A stretch of DNA of 64,000 bases from Acidovorax sp. DW039 (GTDB lineage Bacteria > Pseudomonadota > Gammaproteobacteria > Burkholderiales > Burkholderiaceae_C): the NCBI RefSeq assembly GCF_037101375.1, contig NZ_AP029019.1:2418001-2482000 (forward strand), read 5' to 3'. The notes under the pieces are model-generated. The model did no database searches. It worked only from the letters and a program-made list of their open reading frames with translations, and was not told the origin of the DNA. The translations under genes were made by a program, and so were the position numbers. This document shows positions 43,637 through 53,436 of the stretch, piece by piece; the first letter of the stretch is position 1, and each line of letters starts with the position of its first letter.

Positions 43637-43654
43637 GGATCACCCATTTGGGTG
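43637..43654. promoter_or_regulatory. 18-bp palindrome, possible operator
   Basis: ATCACCCATTTGGGTGAT has perfect 8-bp arms around TT. A half-site AATCACCCAT lies about 35 bp upstream (43605-43614). It is located 73 bp before the small 43728 gene and 86 bp after the start of the divergent yigZ gene. The cognate protein is unknown. Confidence 0.45.
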
Positions 43655-43727
43655 ATAGGCAAGACGCAATGAAGAGTTCACAGTGAGGGCATGCCGTGAT
43701 GCACCCAACGCCCCCAGGAGTTCTGCC

Positions 43728-43946
43728 ATGTTTACTTTGCCCTTCGTTCATACCTTGCACCATGCCTTGACCAGCCATGCGTTCGGGCGAGGGCATTCTC
43801 AGCAGCCATCAGCCGCGGCTGCGCCTTCAGCGCAGGCATTGGCGATAGGCTGCGCCGATGTAGCCTTGCCGGGTGCGCGCACGGATTCCAGCGCGGATGA
43901 CATCCCCGATCTGGCCCAGCGTGTGCGCGAAGTGGGCGAGTGGTAG
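43728..43946 (+). CDS. Small protein of unknown function
   Basis: 72 aa from ATG 43728 with AGGAG 7 nt upstream. N-terminus MFTLPFVHTLHHALTSHAFG is His-rich and mildly amphipathic; the middle is Ala-rich; the C-terminus is acidic (DDIPDLAQRVREVGEW). No recognisable family. Good Shine-Dalgarno spacing and the upstream palindrome support a real gene. Confidence 0.5.
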   Translation: MFTLPFVHTLHHALTSHAFGRGHSQQPSAAAAPSAQALAIGCADVALPGARTDSSADDIPDLAQRVREVGEW

Positions 43947-44021
43947 GCCGAGGGGCATTCCGGGCCCCTGCGGCGGCGAACACACCCCCGCTTTGAGGGG
44001 CCATCACCCCGCCCATGCAAC

Positions 44022-44045
44022 AAAAAAGGGCTTGCGCCCTTAAAA
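44022..44045 (-). terminator. Hairpin with T run on the minus strand
   Basis: AAGGGC-TTGC-GCCCTT, with TTTTTT following when read on the minus strand. On the plus strand it lies between the 43728 gene and ygiQ. No minus-strand gene ends here, so any terminator role would be against antisense transcripts. Confidence 0.4.
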
Positions 44046-44105
44046 TCGCGGCCTCCCCACCATGACCGTGACCGCCCAGCGCCCGAGGCGGCCATCTCCT
44101 ATTGC

Positions 44106-46544
44106 ATGAACGCCCCCGTTGACGTTTCCTTTTTTGCGCGCGCCGCAAAGCCCTTGACCAGCTACCGTCCGTACTGGGCCAAGCGCTTTGGCACGGCCCC
44201 GTTCCTGCCAATGAGCCGCGCGGAGATGGACAAACTGGGCTGGGACAGTTGCGACATCATCTTGGTCACAGGCGATGCCTACGTCGACCACCCCAGCTTC
44301 GGCATGGCCGTGATTGGCCGCACGCTGGAGGCTCAGGGCTTTCGCGTGGGCATCATTGCCCAGCCCGACTGGCAAAGCGCCGAGCCCTTCAAGGTGCTGG
44401 GCAAGCCCAACCTGTTCTGGGGCGTGACGGCGGGGAACATGGATTCAATGATCAACCGGTACACCGCCGACCGGAAGATCCGCAGCGACGATGCCTACAC
44501 CCCTGGCGACGTGGGCGGCAAGCGCCCCGACCGTGCTGCCATCGTCTACAGCCAGCGTTGCCGCGAGGTCTACAAGGACGTGCCCATCATCCTGGGCGGC
44601 ATCGAAGGCAGCCTGCGCCGCATCGCGCATTACGACTACTGGAGCGACAAGGTGCGCCGCTCCATCGTGGTGGATTCCAAGTGCGACTTGCTGCTGTACG
44701 GTAACGCCGAGCGTGCCCTGGTGGAGGTAGCCCATCGCATTGCCGCGCGTGAACCTGTCGAAAAAATCACCGATGTGCGCGGCACCGCCTTTGTGCGCCG
44801 CCCCGACGATGAAAGTGGCAAGGGCTGGTTCGAGATCGATTCCACCACCGTGGACGAGCCCGGCGTGGTGGAGCCACACATCAACCCCTACATGACCACC
44901 AGCGAGCAGGCCGCTGCCCAAGGCAGCACCTGCAGCAAGGAAGATGCTCCTGATTCAGGAGCTGCCAGCGCTTGTGGGACGGGCGCTGTAGGCCAAAATG
45001 AGGCACAGGGCAACGCCCGCGCTGACGCACAAAAAGCCGAGCCCAATCCGGCCATCCAGCCCATCCAGTTCGTGCCCAACCCTTCGCTGCGGGTCAAGCT
45101 CAAGATGCCCCCGCGCGAGAAAACAGTCATCCGCCTGCCCAGCTACGAGCAGGTCAAAAGCGACCCCGTGCTCTACGCCCACGCCAACCGCGTGTTGCAC
45201 CTGGAGACCAACCCGGGTAACGCCCGTGCCCTGGTGCAGGCGCACGGTGAGGGTGTGACGGCGCGCGATGTGTGGATCAACCCACCGCCCATCCCGCTGA
45301 CCACGGCCGAGATGGACTATGTGTTCGACCTGCCTTACGCACGTGGCCCCCACCCCAGCTACGCCGACGAAAACGGCAGCCACGACGGCGCGACCAAGAT
45401 CCCGGCTTGGGAGATGATCCGCTTCAGCGTGAACATCATGCGCGGCTGCTTTGGCGGCTGCACCTTCTGCTCCATCACCGAGCACGAAGGCCGCATCATC
45501 CAGAGCCGGTCTGAGGATTCCATCATCCAGGAGATCGAGGACATCCGCGACAAGGTCAAGGGCTTCACCGGCACGATTTCCGATTTGGGCGGCCCCACGG
45601 CCAACATGTACCGCCTGGGTTGCCGCAGCCCCGAGATCGAGGCCGCCTGCCGCAAGCCCAGCTGCGTGTACCCTGGCATCTGTCAGAACCTGACGACCGA
45701 CCATGGGCCGCTGATCAAGATCTACCGCCGCGCACGCGGGCTCAAGGGCATCAAGAAGATTCTCATCGGCTCTGGCCTGCGTTACGACCTGGCCGTGAAG
45801 TCGCCCGAATACGTGAAGGAACTGGTGCAGCACCACGTGGGCGGCTACCTGAAGATTGCCCCCGAGCATACCGAGCAAGGCCCTCTGACCAAGATGATGA
45901 AGCCGGGCATTGGCAGCTACGACCGCTTCAAGCAGATGTTTGAGAAGTTCAGCGAAGAGGCGGGCAAAAAGCAGTTCCTCATTCCGTACTTCATCGCCGC
46001 CCATCCGGGCACGAGCGACGAGGACATGATGAACCTCGCCATCTGGCTCAAGAAAAACGGTTTCCGCGCCGACCAGGTGCAGACCTTTTACCCTAGCCCC
46101 ATGGCCACCGCCACCGCCATGTACCACTCGGGCCGCAACACCCTGACCAAGGTACGCCGCCACATGCGCGATGCGGAAGAGGAAACCGTGGACATCGTGC
46201 GTGGCGAAAAGCGCCGCCGCCTGCACAAGGCCTTTTTGCGCTACCACGACCCCAACAACTGGCCGCTGCTGCGCGAGGCGCTCAAGACCATGGGCCGTGC
46301 GGATCTGATTGGCAATGGTAAGCACCACCTGATCCCGACCTTCCAGCCCATGACGGACGGCAGCTACCAGAGCGCGCGCCGCAAGAACTCTACGCCTGTG
46401 GGACAAAAGCCCGCGCCTGCTGCTGTGGCGGCCAAGCCAGGCAAAGGCAATCAACCCGTCAAAGGCCGCATCCTCACCCAACACACCGGCCTGCCGCCGC
46501 GGGTGACGGGAAGCGCCAAGGCGGCCGCACGCAAGCCGCGTTGA
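44106..46544 (+). CDS. ygiQ: YgiQ family radical SAM protein
   Basis: 812 aa. The N-terminal domain begins with the YgiQ-type [20 protein letters not shown] and [19 protein letters not shown]. The radical SAM domain carries the 4Fe-4S motif [17 protein letters not shown], followed by [18 protein letters not shown] and [15 protein letters not shown]. The C-terminal tail is basic and low-complexity. The substrate is unknown. Residues about 281-298 come from an in-frame genomic repeat within a Gly/Ala-rich linker that separates the two domains. Confidence 0.93.
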   Translation: MNAPVDVSFFARAAKPLTSYRPYWAKRFGTAPFLPMSRAEMDKLGWDSCDIILVTGDAYVDHPSFGMAVIGRTLEAQGFRVGIIAQPDWQSAEPFKVLGKPNLFWGVTAGNMDSMINRYTADRKIRSDDAYTPGDVGGKRPDRAAIVYSQRCREVYKDVPIILGGIEGSLRRIAHYDYWSDKVRRSIVVDSKCDLLLYGNAERALVEVAHRIAAREPVEKITDVRGTAFVRRPDDESGKGWFEIDSTTVDEPGVVEPHINPYMTTSEQAAAQGSTCSKEDAPDSGAASACGTGAVGQNEAQGNARADAQKAEPNPAIQPIQFVPNPSLRVKLKMPPREKTVIRLPSYEQVKSDPVLYAHANRVLHLETNPGNARALVQAHGEGVTARDVWINPPPIPLTTAEMDYVFDLPYARGPHPSYADENGSHDGATKIPAWEMIRFSVNIMRGCFGGCTFCSITEHEGRIIQSRSEDSIIQEIEDIRDKVKGFTGTISDLGGPTANMYRLGCRSPEIEAACRKPSCVYPGICQNLTTDHGPLIKIYRRARGLKGIKKILIGSGLRYDLAVKSPEYVKELVQHHVGGYLKIAPEHTEQGPLTKMMKPGIGSYDRFKQMFEKFSEEAGKKQFLIPYFIAAHPGTSDEDMMNLAIWLKKNGFRADQVQTFYPSPMATATAMYHSGRNTLTKVRRHMRDAEEETVDIVRGEKRRRLHKAFLRYHDPNNWPLLREALKTMGRADLIGNGKHHLIPTFQPMTDGSYQSARRKNSTPVGQKPAPAAVAAKPGKGNQPVKGRILTQHTGLPPRVTGSAKAAARKPR
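44945..44999 (+). repeat. Short palindromic repeat inside ygiQ, copy 7
   Basis: GCTCCTGATTCAGGAGCTGC opens the copy, then CAGCGCTTGTGGGACGGGCG and CTGTAGGCCAAAAT. The first palindrome (GCTCCTGA/TCAGGAGC) is longer than in other copies. It is read in frame within the linker of YgiQ. Confidence 0.8.
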
Positions 46545-46567
46545 GCGCCCGCGGGCCACAGACTAAA

Positions 46568-46595
46568 TGGGTCAGTAGCAAAGGCTACTGACCCA
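46568..46595. terminator. Strong hairpin between convergent ygiQ and the 46610 gene
   Basis: A perfect 12-bp stem TGGGTCAGTAGC / GCTACTGACCCA with loop AAAG. No long T run follows on either strand. Its place between convergent genes suggests bidirectional termination. Confidence 0.55.
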
Positions 46596-46609
46596 GCTTG
46601 TGTCGGCGG

Positions 46610-47077
46610 CTAACTTTTGTCTTGTACCGCGCGGGAACCCACCACTACCGATTGGGATGCTTGCGCGGGGGCTTGGGGCACCAAGTCTTCAATGATGAAG
46701 GTGCGGTAGTAAAACGCTGCAGCGGCCCCCTGCGCCGTGATGGCCTCCACTACTTGTTCAGGCGTGTCTTTGCTGTCCATGGCGATCAGCAAACCGTGGT
46801 GCCCGGTGCCTGCCAGGTCGGCAATACGCCGCACCATGTCGCCCTCCGCGCCCACGGAGGGCAAGGGCGCATCGGCTGTACCCAAGGTGTGGACGATGTC
46901 CTGTAGGATGACTTCCGGGCTGGCATAGGCCAGCTCTCCCTTGTGTCCTGCAGATTGCAGCGCGGTGCCTGCATGCCTCACACAGTCCTCGTCCGGAAAC
47001 AGCGCAAACACATGGCCCGTGGGGTAGAACACGCCGCCCAGGTTGGTCATGGTGGAGTCGAGGATCATGGGTTTCAT
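46610..47077 (-). CDS. Conserved-looking protein of unknown function
   Basis: 155 aa, soluble. Features: MILDSTMTNLGGVFYPTGHV, FALFPDEDCVRHAGTALQSA (a helix after a strand, ferredoxin-like pattern), LPSVGAEGDMVRRIADLAG, and a second strand-helix unit HGLLIAMDSKDTPEQVVEAI ending in FYYRTFIIEDL. The two half-repeats suggest an alpha/beta sandwich resembling stress-protein or heat-induced folds, but I recognise no named family. Confidence 0.65.
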   Translation of the reverse strand: MKPMILDSTMTNLGGVFYPTGHVFALFPDEDCVRHAGTALQSAGHKGELAYASPEVILQDIVHTLGTADAPLPSVGAEGDMVRRIADLAGTGHHGLLIAMDSKDTPEQVVEAITAQGAAAAFYYRTFIIEDLVPQAPAQASQSVVVGSRAVQDKS

Positions 47078-47210
47078 GGATCAGGTCCTGCAGTGGATAC
47101 AACTGCACGATTGAAACCTTCTGCAGTGGCGGTGGCTTGTAGGCTGGAGCGCTTCTCGGTTGTAGGTTGCGCGCCTGCCTGATCACGTGCCCGCGTTTCT
47201 CGAGACGATG

Positions 47211-48101
47211 TCAGGGCAGGGTATGCAGCGGAATGTCCTGCGCTGCGGCAAGGGCCTCCAGGTTCTGCCGGGTTTGCTGTTTCAGAAAGGCAGCTATCGC
47301 TGCATGGGTGCCAGGCGCGCGCATGGTCGCGGCGTCGCCCTGTGGGGGCAGGGCGGCTGCGGCACACAGCCGGGCTGCAAAGTGCGGTTCCAAGGCCGCC
47401 ACCGCCACACGTCCATCGGCGCAGGGGTAAATGCGGTAGCCCGCGTGTTGGCCGCCCACATCGCCCTCGGGCATCGTCAGCCCCCATGTGCGCGGTTGTG
47501 CCAGCCAGGCAGCTGCGTCTGCCAGGGCGACTTCCAGGCACTGGCCTTCATCCGTCTGGGCCCGAACCAAGAGCGCTTGTAGCACCGCTTCGCTGGCCAT
47601 CAGTGCACCGCCCATGTCGGCATAGAGCGTGGCAGGCATCTCAGTACTGGTCAGCAGCCCTGCGTCGGCCAGATAGGTCAGGTCGTGCCCTGGTTCTTCG
47701 GCCTGGGCTCCGCCTGTGCCCACGATGCGCACGAGAGAGAGTCGGGGGTAGCGCGGGTGCAGTGCATCCCAGCTCAGGCCCAGCTTGCTCAGGGCGGAGG
47801 GGCGAAAGGATGTGAGGATCACATCGGTTTTGGCCAGCTCCTCGTGCAGCAAGGCTTGGCCGGGTTCGGTTTTCAGGTGGGCTTGGAGGATGTGTATGCC
47901 CGGATGCAATGCGCGATAGGCCTCAGGGCTGTATAGGGCCATCGGGTCGGCACTGGGCTGCCCTGGCGCCGCAGGTGGCTCCAGCTTGGTGCAGGTGGCG
48001 CCCATGCGGGCACAGCGCAACAGGGCTGCAGGACCGGGCAGGTTCAATGCCAGGCTGAGAATGCGTACGCCTTGCAGCGGCTGGGGTAGGGCTTTGGACA
48101 T
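47211..48101 (-). CDS. CaiB/BaiF CoA-transferase family protein (short)
   Basis: 296 aa from ATG 48101. Type III CoA-transferase features: LQGVRILSLALNLPGPAALL, MGATCTKLEPP, VILTSFRPSALSKLGLSWDAL, and ATLYADMGGALMASEAVLQALL holding the likely catalytic Asp, then GRVAVAALEPHF. It resembles alpha-methylacyl-CoA racemases more than formyl-CoA transferases. It is shorter than the typical 360-400 residues. In-frame Met 48125 is an alternative start; neither has a clear Shine-Dalgarno sequence. Confidence 0.83.
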   Translation of the reverse strand: MSKALPQPLQGVRILSLALNLPGPAALLRCARMGATCTKLEPPAAPGQPSADPMALYSPEAYRALHPGIHILQAHLKTEPGQALLHEELAKTDVILTSFRPSALSKLGLSWDALHPRYPRLSLVRIVGTGGAQAEEPGHDLTYLADAGLLTSTEMPATLYADMGGALMASEAVLQALLVRAQTDEGQCLEVALADAAAWLAQPRTWGLTMPEGDVGGQHAGYRIYPCADGRVAVAALEPHFAARLCAAAALPPQGDAATMRAPGTHAAIAAFLKQQTRQNLEALAAAQDIPLHTLP

Positions 48102-48208
48102 GGGGGAGCTGTAGATGAATGACATGCCGAGGAACTTTGCATGCCGGGTTGTCTCTTTCACGGGTTATACATAATTTGTTACGCCACCTTCGCTGCCCGC
48201 TCATCCCC

Positions 48209-49129
48209 ATGCAACGCAGAACTTCCTTGGCAGCCCTGGCTGGGCTTGCCTCTACATCAGGACTTTTCATGACATCCCTGTCCAGCGCCGCCGGTCTGCC
48301 CCAGCTGCAGGCACTCAAGCCATCTCCACGCATGCCGGTGCTGTTTGTGGGCCATGGCAGCCCCATGAATGCCATTGAAGACAACAGCTGGCGGCGCAGC
48401 TGGCAGGCGATGGGCGCTGAGTTGCTGGCGCGGTCGGTGCAGCCCCAACTCATCCTGTGCATATCGGCCCATTGGATGACGCGCGGTGGCTGGCAGTTGA
48501 CGGGCATGGCCCAGCCCAAAACCATCCATGACTTTGGCGGCTTTCCCCAGGAGTTGTTTGACCAGCAATATCCCGCTCCGGGCGCACCTGCGGTGGCAAA
48601 GAGCCTGGCCAAGGAGTTGAAGTCGCCCGCAGCCGGTTACACGGTCAGCGTAGATGAGGGCGAGTGGGGGCTGGACCATGGCACATGGTCCGTGCTCAAG
48701 CCCATGTTTCCCAAGGCGCAAATTCCGGTGCTGCAGCTGAGCATGGATTACAGCCGACCACCCGCAGAGCACTACGCACTGGGTCGCCAACTGGCTGCAC
48801 TCAGGGACCGGGGCGTTTTGATTGTGGGCAGCGGTAACGTCGTGCACAACCTGCGCGCCAGCCGCCGAGGTAGTGCGCCCAACGAGGCCTACGATTGGGC
48901 TGCAGAGTTTGATACGGTGGTGCAGGAACAGATCAAGAAAGGCCAGCTCGATGCGCTGCAGAACTTTCTGGGTCTGGGGGCCGTCACCAAGCAGGCGCAT
49001 CCCACGCACGAGCATTACTTGCCCCTGTTGTACGCAGCAGGCGCTGTGCAGCCCACGGAGATGCCTCGGTTTTTCAACACGGGTTACCAGTCGGCGTCGA
49101 TTTCGATGCGGTCGGTGCTGTGGGGGTAG
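48209..49129 (+). CDS. 4,5-DOPA-extradiol-dioxygenase-like class III ring-cleavage dioxygenase
   Basis: 306 aa from ATG 48209. MPVLFVGHGSPMNAIED, ISAHWMTRGGWQLTGM, IHDFGGFPQELFDQQYPAPG, DEGEWGLDHGTWSVLKPMFP and VGSGNVVHNLR hold the conserved histidines of the LigB/YgiD fold. An N-terminal extension (QRRTSLAALAGLASTSGLFMT) with paired arginines looks like a Tat or Sec signal, so the enzyme may be exported, which is uncommon for YgiD-type proteins. Divergent from the CoA-transferase gene. Confidence 0.87.
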   Translation: MQRRTSLAALAGLASTSGLFMTSLSSAAGLPQLQALKPSPRMPVLFVGHGSPMNAIEDNSWRRSWQAMGAELLARSVQPQLILCISAHWMTRGGWQLTGMAQPKTIHDFGGFPQELFDQQYPAPGAPAVAKSLAKELKSPAAGYTVSVDEGEWGLDHGTWSVLKPMFPKAQIPVLQLSMDYSRPPAEHYALGRQLAALRDRGVLIVGSGNVVHNLRASRRGSAPNEAYDWAAEFDTVVQEQIKKGQLDALQNFLGLGAVTKQAHPTHEHYLPLLYAAGAVQPTEMPRFFNTGYQSASISMRSVLWG

Positions 49130-49182
49130 CTATCAAAAAGTGAGCTGCTTGCGCTTGTCTGATAAGCGCCAGAGGCCCAAAA
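49129..49182 (+). repeat. Short palindromic repeat, copy 8, abutting the dioxygenase stop
   Basis: GCTATCAAAAAGTGAGCTGC, then TTGCGCTTGTCTGATAAGCG and CCAGAGGCCCAAAA. Its first base is the last base of the TAG stop codon. It is followed at once by a terminator. Confidence 0.85.
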
Positions 49183-49185
49183 GAC

Positions 49186-49209
49186 AAAAACCGCCCGAGG
49201 GCGGTTTTT
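49186..49209. terminator. Bidirectional rho-independent terminator
   Basis: AAAAACCGCCC / GGGCGGTTTTT with a 2-nt loop. The A run on one side and T run on the other serve both strands, ending the convergent dioxygenase and aminotransferase transcripts. Confidence 0.85.
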
Positions 49210-49238
49210 GTTATCCGTAGATCGAGCAGTCTGATCTG

Positions 49239-50447
49239 TCAGATGACCTTGGCGATGGCCTGGCAGACGTAGTCGATGTTCTTGCTGTTGAGCGCAGCCA
49301 CGCACATGCGGCCCGTGTCAGTGCCGTACACGCCGAACTCGCTACGCAGGCGCACCATCTGGTCCTTGGACAGGCCGGAGTAGCTGAACATGCCGATCTG
49401 CGTGGTGATGAAGGACATGTCCTTGGTCACGCCCGCGGCCTTCAGGCCATCGACCAGCTTCTGGCGCATGGCCTTGATGCGCACGCGCATTTCGCCCAGT
49501 TCCTTTTCCCACAGAGCGCGCAGCTCTGGGTTGCCCAGCACGGCGGCCACAATGGCGCCACCGTGTGTGGGTGGGTTGGAGTAGTTGGTGCGGATGGCGA
49601 TTTTCAGCTGGCTCAGCACGCGGTCGGTTTCTTCCTTGCTGCTGCCGACCACGCTCAGGGCACCCACGCGCTCGCCGTACAGGCTGAAGCTCTTGGAGAA
49701 GCTGGTGGACACGAAGATGTTCAGGCCAGCGGCCACAAACTTGGCGATCACGGCGCCGTCTTCAGCAATGCCGTAGCCAAAGCCCTGGTAGGCCATGTCC
49801 AGGAAGGCGGTGAGGTTGCGTTCCTTCACTACGGCAATCACTTGATCCCACTGGGCGGGGGTGATGTCATAACCGGTAGGGTTGTGGCAGCAGGCGTGCA
49901 GCAGCACGATGGTGCCTGCGGCAGCAGCCTTCAGCTTGGCCAGCATGCCGTCAAAGTTGATGCCGCCCAGGCCGCCGTTGGCGCTCTGGTCGAAGTAGGG
50001 GTAGGTGTCTACGGTGAAACCGGCGTTGGTGAACAGCGCACGGTGGTTTTCCCAGCTGGGGTCAGAAATCAGCACGGTGGCGTTGGGGCTGATTTTCTTG
50101 AGGAAGTCGGCACCGATCTTCAGGCCGCCAGTGCCACCGATGGCTTGCACAGTGGCCACGCGGCCGCTCTTGACGACGTCGGAGTCTGCGCCGAACACCA
50201 GGCCTTTGACGGCTGCGTCATAAGCCGCAATACCGTCGATGGGCAGGTAGCCACGGGCAGTGGGCTTTTCCATCATGGTCTTCTCGGCTGCCTGTACGCA
50301 TTGCAGCAGGGGCAGCTTGCCGTTGTCGTCGAAATAGACGCCCACACCCAGGTTGACCTTGTTGGGGTTGGTGTCTGCGTTGAATTGTTCGTTCAGACCC
50401 AGGATGGGGTCGCGAGGGGCCATTTCGACGGCGGTGAACAGAGACAT
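49239..50447 (-). CDS. tyrB: Aromatic/aspartate amino acid aminotransferase, class I
   Basis: 402 aa. It starts SLFTAVEMAPRDPILGLNEQ and has LGVGVYFDDNGKLPLLQCV, HACCHNPTGYDITPAQWDQV, the PLP lysine in STSFSKSFSLYGERVGAL, and RTNYSNPPTHGG. This is the aspartate/tyrosine transaminase I-alpha subgroup (AspC/TyrB). Substrate preference between aspartate and aromatic acids is not decided by these motifs. Divergent from uvrB. Confidence 0.9.
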   Translation of the reverse strand: MSLFTAVEMAPRDPILGLNEQFNADTNPNKVNLGVGVYFDDNGKLPLLQCVQAAEKTMMEKPTARGYLPIDGIAAYDAAVKGLVFGADSDVVKSGRVATVQAIGGTGGLKIGADFLKKISPNATVLISDPSWENHRALFTNAGFTVDTYPYFDQSANGGLGGINFDGMLAKLKAAAAGTIVLLHACCHNPTGYDITPAQWDQVIAVVKERNLTAFLDMAYQGFGYGIAEDGAVIAKFVAAGLNIFVSTSFSKSFSLYGERVGALSVVGSSKEETDRVLSQLKIAIRTNYSNPPTHGGAIVAAVLGNPELRALWEKELGEMRVRIKAMRQKLVDGLKAAGVTKDMSFITTQIGMFSYSGLSKDQMVRLRSEFGVYGTDTGRMCVAALNSKNIDYVCQAIAKVI

Positions 50448-50552
50448 GAAGTTCCTTGAAAGGTTGTCAGTAGCGAAGAATCCGGGCCTGGTGTACTGTG
50501 CCGGGTTCCGCCGATTTTAACGGCCCGCCCCCACCAAACGTTGACGACACCC

Positions 50553-52643
50553 ATGCTGGAATTGACTGAAGCCATGCAGCCCTCGCAAGAGGGCGAGTTT
50601 GTTCGCTTTCCTGACTCGCCGTTCGAGCTGTTCCAGCCGTACCCGCCCGCAGGCGACCAGCCGGAGGCCATTGCCAAGCTGGTGGAAGGGCTCAACGATG
50701 GAGAGGCCTTCCAGACCCTGCTGGGCGTGACCGGCTCTGGCAAAACCTTCACGATGGCGAATGTGATCGCCCGCATGGGCCGCCCCGCCATCGTTTTTGC
50801 GCCCAACAAGACATTGGCGGCGCAGCTTTACAGCGAGTTTCGGGAGTTCTTTCCGAAAAATGCGGTGGAGTACTTTGTCAGCTACTACGACTACTACCAG
50901 CCTGAGGCGTATGTTCCCCAGCGCGACCTGTTCATCGAGAAGGACAGCGCCATCAATGAGCACATCGAACAGATGCGGCTGTCATGCACCAAAAGCCTGA
51001 TGGAGCGGCGCGACGTGGTGATTGTTGCCACGGTGTCGGCCATCTACGGCATTGGTGAGCCTGAAAGCTATCACCGCATGGTGATGACCCTGCGTGTGGG
51101 GGACAAGCTGGGTCAGCGGGATGTGATCGCCCAGCTCATCCGCATGCAATACCAGCGCAACGAGGCCGATTTTTCGCGTGGCAAGTTCCGGGTGCGGGGA
51201 GACACCATTGATGTCTTCCCGGCTGAACACTCTGAGCTGGCCATCCGCATCGAGTTGTTTGACGACGAGGTGGAGAGCCTGCAGCTGTTTGATCCTCTCA
51301 CAGGCCGCATTCGTCAGAAGATTCCGCGCTTTACCGTATATCCCAGCAGCCACTACGTGACCCCGCGCGACAAGGTGCTGGCTGCGGTAGAGACCATCAA
51401 GCTGGAGCTGGCCGAGCGGCTGCAGCAACTGGTGGCCGATGGCAAGCTGGTGGAGGCGCAGAGGCTGGAGCAGCGTACGAGATTTGATCTGGAGATGCTC
51501 AGCGAAGTGGGGCACTGCAAGGGGATCGAAAACTACACGCGGCACCTTTCGGGCGCAGCCCCCGGCGATCCGCCCAGCACCCTGACGGACTACATGCCCA
51601 AGGACGCGCTGATGTTTCTGGACGAAAGCCACCAGATGATTGGCCAGCTCTCAGCCATGTACAACGGGGACCGTGCGCGCAAGACAACGCTGGTGGAGTA
51701 CGGCTTTCGCCTTCCATCTGCATTGGATAACCGGCCCCTCAAATTTGAAGAGTTTGAGCAGCGCATGCGGCAGGTCATCTTTGTCACGGCCACGCCTGCT
51801 GACTATGAAAAAACGCATTCGGGCCAGATCGTGGATCAGGTGGTTCGCCCGACCGGCTTGGTGGACCCGATCGTCGAAGTACGACCCGCCACCCACCAGG
51901 TGGACGATGTTCTGCAGGAGATCCGCATCCGTGTCGAGCGGCAGGAGCGGGTGCTGATCACTACTTTGACCAAACGCATGGCGGAGCAATTGACCGATTA
52001 CCTCACCGACAACGGGGTGAAGGTGCGTTACCTGCACAGCGATGTGGACACCGTGGAACGGGTGGAGATCATCCGTGACCTGCGCCTTGGTGCCTTCGAC
52101 GTTCTGGTCGGAATCAACCTGCTGCGGGAGGGGTTGGATATTCCGGAAGTCTCGCTGGTTGCCATTCTGGATGCCGACAAAGAGGGCTTCTTGCGTGCCG
52201 AGCGCAGCCTGATCCAGACGATTGGCCGTGCTGCGCGGAACCTGAATGGTCACGCCATTCTGTACGCTGACCGTATTACGGATTCCATGAAAAAAGCCAT
52301 GGATGAGACGGAGCGGCGGCGCACCAAGCAGCTTGCGCACAACGAGGCGCATGGCATTACCCCGCGCGGCATTGTCAAGAGGGTACGAGACCTGATTGAC
52401 GGTGTTTACAGCGAGAAAGCGGGTAAAGACGCTGAGCGGCTGGAGCAAGAAGCCATGCAGCGAGCCCAGGTGGAGGAGATGTCTGAAAAAGACATCTCGC
52501 GCGAAATCAAGCGCCTTGAAAAGCAGATGCTGGAGCATGCCCGCAACCTGGAATTCGAGCAGGCCGCCCGTGTACGCGATCAGCTGACCAAACTCAAAGA
52601 CCGCGCCTTTGGTGCACCCGGGGGGGATTCCATCGCTGTCTAG
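50553..52643 (+). CDS. uvrB: Excinuclease ABC subunit B
   Basis: Damage-verification helicase of nucleotide excision repair. 696 aa from ATG 50553. Walker [15 protein letters not shown], the beta-hairpin [21 protein letters not shown], Walker [15 protein letters not shown], helicase motifs V-VI ([29 protein letters not shown]) and a C-terminal UVR domain ([29 protein letters not shown]). No convincing LexA box is seen upstream. Confidence 0.96.
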   Translation: MLELTEAMQPSQEGEFVRFPDSPFELFQPYPPAGDQPEAIAKLVEGLNDGEAFQTLLGVTGSGKTFTMANVIARMGRPAIVFAPNKTLAAQLYSEFREFFPKNAVEYFVSYYDYYQPEAYVPQRDLFIEKDSAINEHIEQMRLSCTKSLMERRDVVIVATVSAIYGIGEPESYHRMVMTLRVGDKLGQRDVIAQLIRMQYQRNEADFSRGKFRVRGDTIDVFPAEHSELAIRIELFDDEVESLQLFDPLTGRIRQKIPRFTVYPSSHYVTPRDKVLAAVETIKLELAERLQQLVADGKLVEAQRLEQRTRFDLEMLSEVGHCKGIENYTRHLSGAAPGDPPSTLTDYMPKDALMFLDESHQMIGQLSAMYNGDRARKTTLVEYGFRLPSALDNRPLKFEEFEQRMRQVIFVTATPADYEKTHSGQIVDQVVRPTGLVDPIVEVRPATHQVDDVLQEIRIRVERQERVLITTLTKRMAEQLTDYLTDNGVKVRYLHSDVDTVERVEIIRDLRLGAFDVLVGINLLREGLDIPEVSLVAILDADKEGFLRAERSLIQTIGRAARNLNGHAILYADRITDSMKKAMDETERRRTKQLAHNEAHGITPRGIVKRVRDLIDGVYSEKAGKDAERLEQEAMQRAQVEEMSEKDISREIKRLEKQMLEHARNLEFEQAARVRDQLTKLKDRAFGAPGGDSIAV

Positions 52644-52699
52644 AAGGTCTTTGTGAAGTTGGATACTTGTTGGGTGAAATTGCGACTGGTTGGTTTTTT

Positions 52700-52740
52700 A
52701 ACCTGAGCGATTCAATAGGGATTTGTGGTATACTCTTACA
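52700..52740 (+). promoter_or_regulatory. iscR promoter with candidate IscR site
   Basis: An extended -10 (TGGTATACT, 52726-52734) is preceded by ACCTGAGCGATTCAATAGGG. The latter partly matches the type 1 IscR operator (CYYGACT...GTCRRS) in half-site spacing. There is no good -35, as expected for a promoter controlled by a bound regulator. Autorepression by 2Fe-2S IscR would be the normal arrangement. Confidence 0.55.
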
Positions 52741-52754
52741 AAATACTCAACAAC

Positions 52755-52804
52755 AAAAGCCCAAGATGAAGGGCTCCGCAGCAGAAAAAGCGTCTGCGGA
52801 GTAA
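52755..52804 (+). other. Structured iscR leader
   Basis: Two adjacent dyads: AGCCC-aagatgaa-GGGCT and CTCCGCAG-n12-CTGCGGAG (52774-52801). About 90 nt then remain to the Shine-Dalgarno sequence AAGGAG before ATG 52893. No T run follows, so it looks like a stable 5' leader rather than a terminator. Confidence 0.5.
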
Positions 52805-52892
52805 GGGGTGGAGACGGTGCCCGTGCTGACCGGATGATTCGCCAGCGCAGGCAGTTTCTTTAACGAACGAGCCTCAGCACAAGGAGCTTGCA

Positions 52893-53429
52893 ATGCGTCT
52901 CACCACAAAAGGCCGATTTGCGGTCACAGCCATGATTGATTTGGCCCTGCGCCAGAACAACGGTCCCGTCACGCTGGCGGCCATCAGCCAGCGCCAGCAG
53001 ATTTCTCTTTCGTACCTTGAGCAGCTGTTCGGTAAGCTGCGCCGCCATGAGCTGGTCGAATCCACCCGTGGTCCTGGTGGCGGTTATACGCTGGCCCGTA
53101 AGGCCGGCGAAATCACCGTGGCGGACATTATTGTTTCCGTGGATGAGCCCATCGACGCCACGCAATGCGGTGGCAAGGAGAACTGCTTGGGCGAAGCCGG
53201 CCGTTGCATGACGCATGAGCTGTGGGCATCGCTCAATCAGCGCATGGTGGAGTTTCTGGACTCCGTCACCCTGCAAAAGCTGGTGGACGACCAGCTCGCC
53301 AAGGGTGTTCAGGTGGAAGACAAGCCTGTTGTGCGTCGCGCTATCTCTACGACACCAGTGGTCAAGCCGATTCGTGTCAATGCACCCAATTCCGTTTTCG
53401 CTCTGGGGAATGCGTTCGCCAAGTCTTGA
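52893..53429 (+). CDS. iscR: Fe-S cluster assembly transcriptional regulator IscR
   Basis: An Rrf2-family repressor of 178 aa. Winged helix: MRLTTKGRFAVTAMIDLAL and ISLSYLEQLFGKLRRHELVESTRGPGGGY. Cluster ligands Cys92, Cys98 and Cys105 with His108 (CGGKENCLGEAGRCMTHELW). It senses Fe-S demand through its 2Fe-2S cluster and controls the isc operon that follows. The C-terminal 40 residues are basic and probably disordered. Confidence 0.96.
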   Translation: MRLTTKGRFAVTAMIDLALRQNNGPVTLAAISQRQQISLSYLEQLFGKLRRHELVESTRGPGGGYTLARKAGEITVADIIVSVDEPIDATQCGGKENCLGEAGRCMTHELWASLNQRMVEFLDSVTLQKLVDDQLAKGVQVEDKPVVRRAISTTPVVKPIRVNAPNSVFALGNAFAKS

Positions 53430-53436
53430 TTGCGAT

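Noticed and set aside
44955..46559. Long minus-strand open frame (534 codons) opposite ygiQ
   Set aside because: It is the shadow of the strongly recognised YgiQ frame in GC-rich DNA; its translation has no motif and is rich in His, Gly and Val as such shadows are.
50448..50552. Possible LexA box between the aminotransferase and uvrB genes
   Set aside because: No CTG-n10-CAG arrangement with an A/T-rich centre was found; the best candidates fail in spacing.
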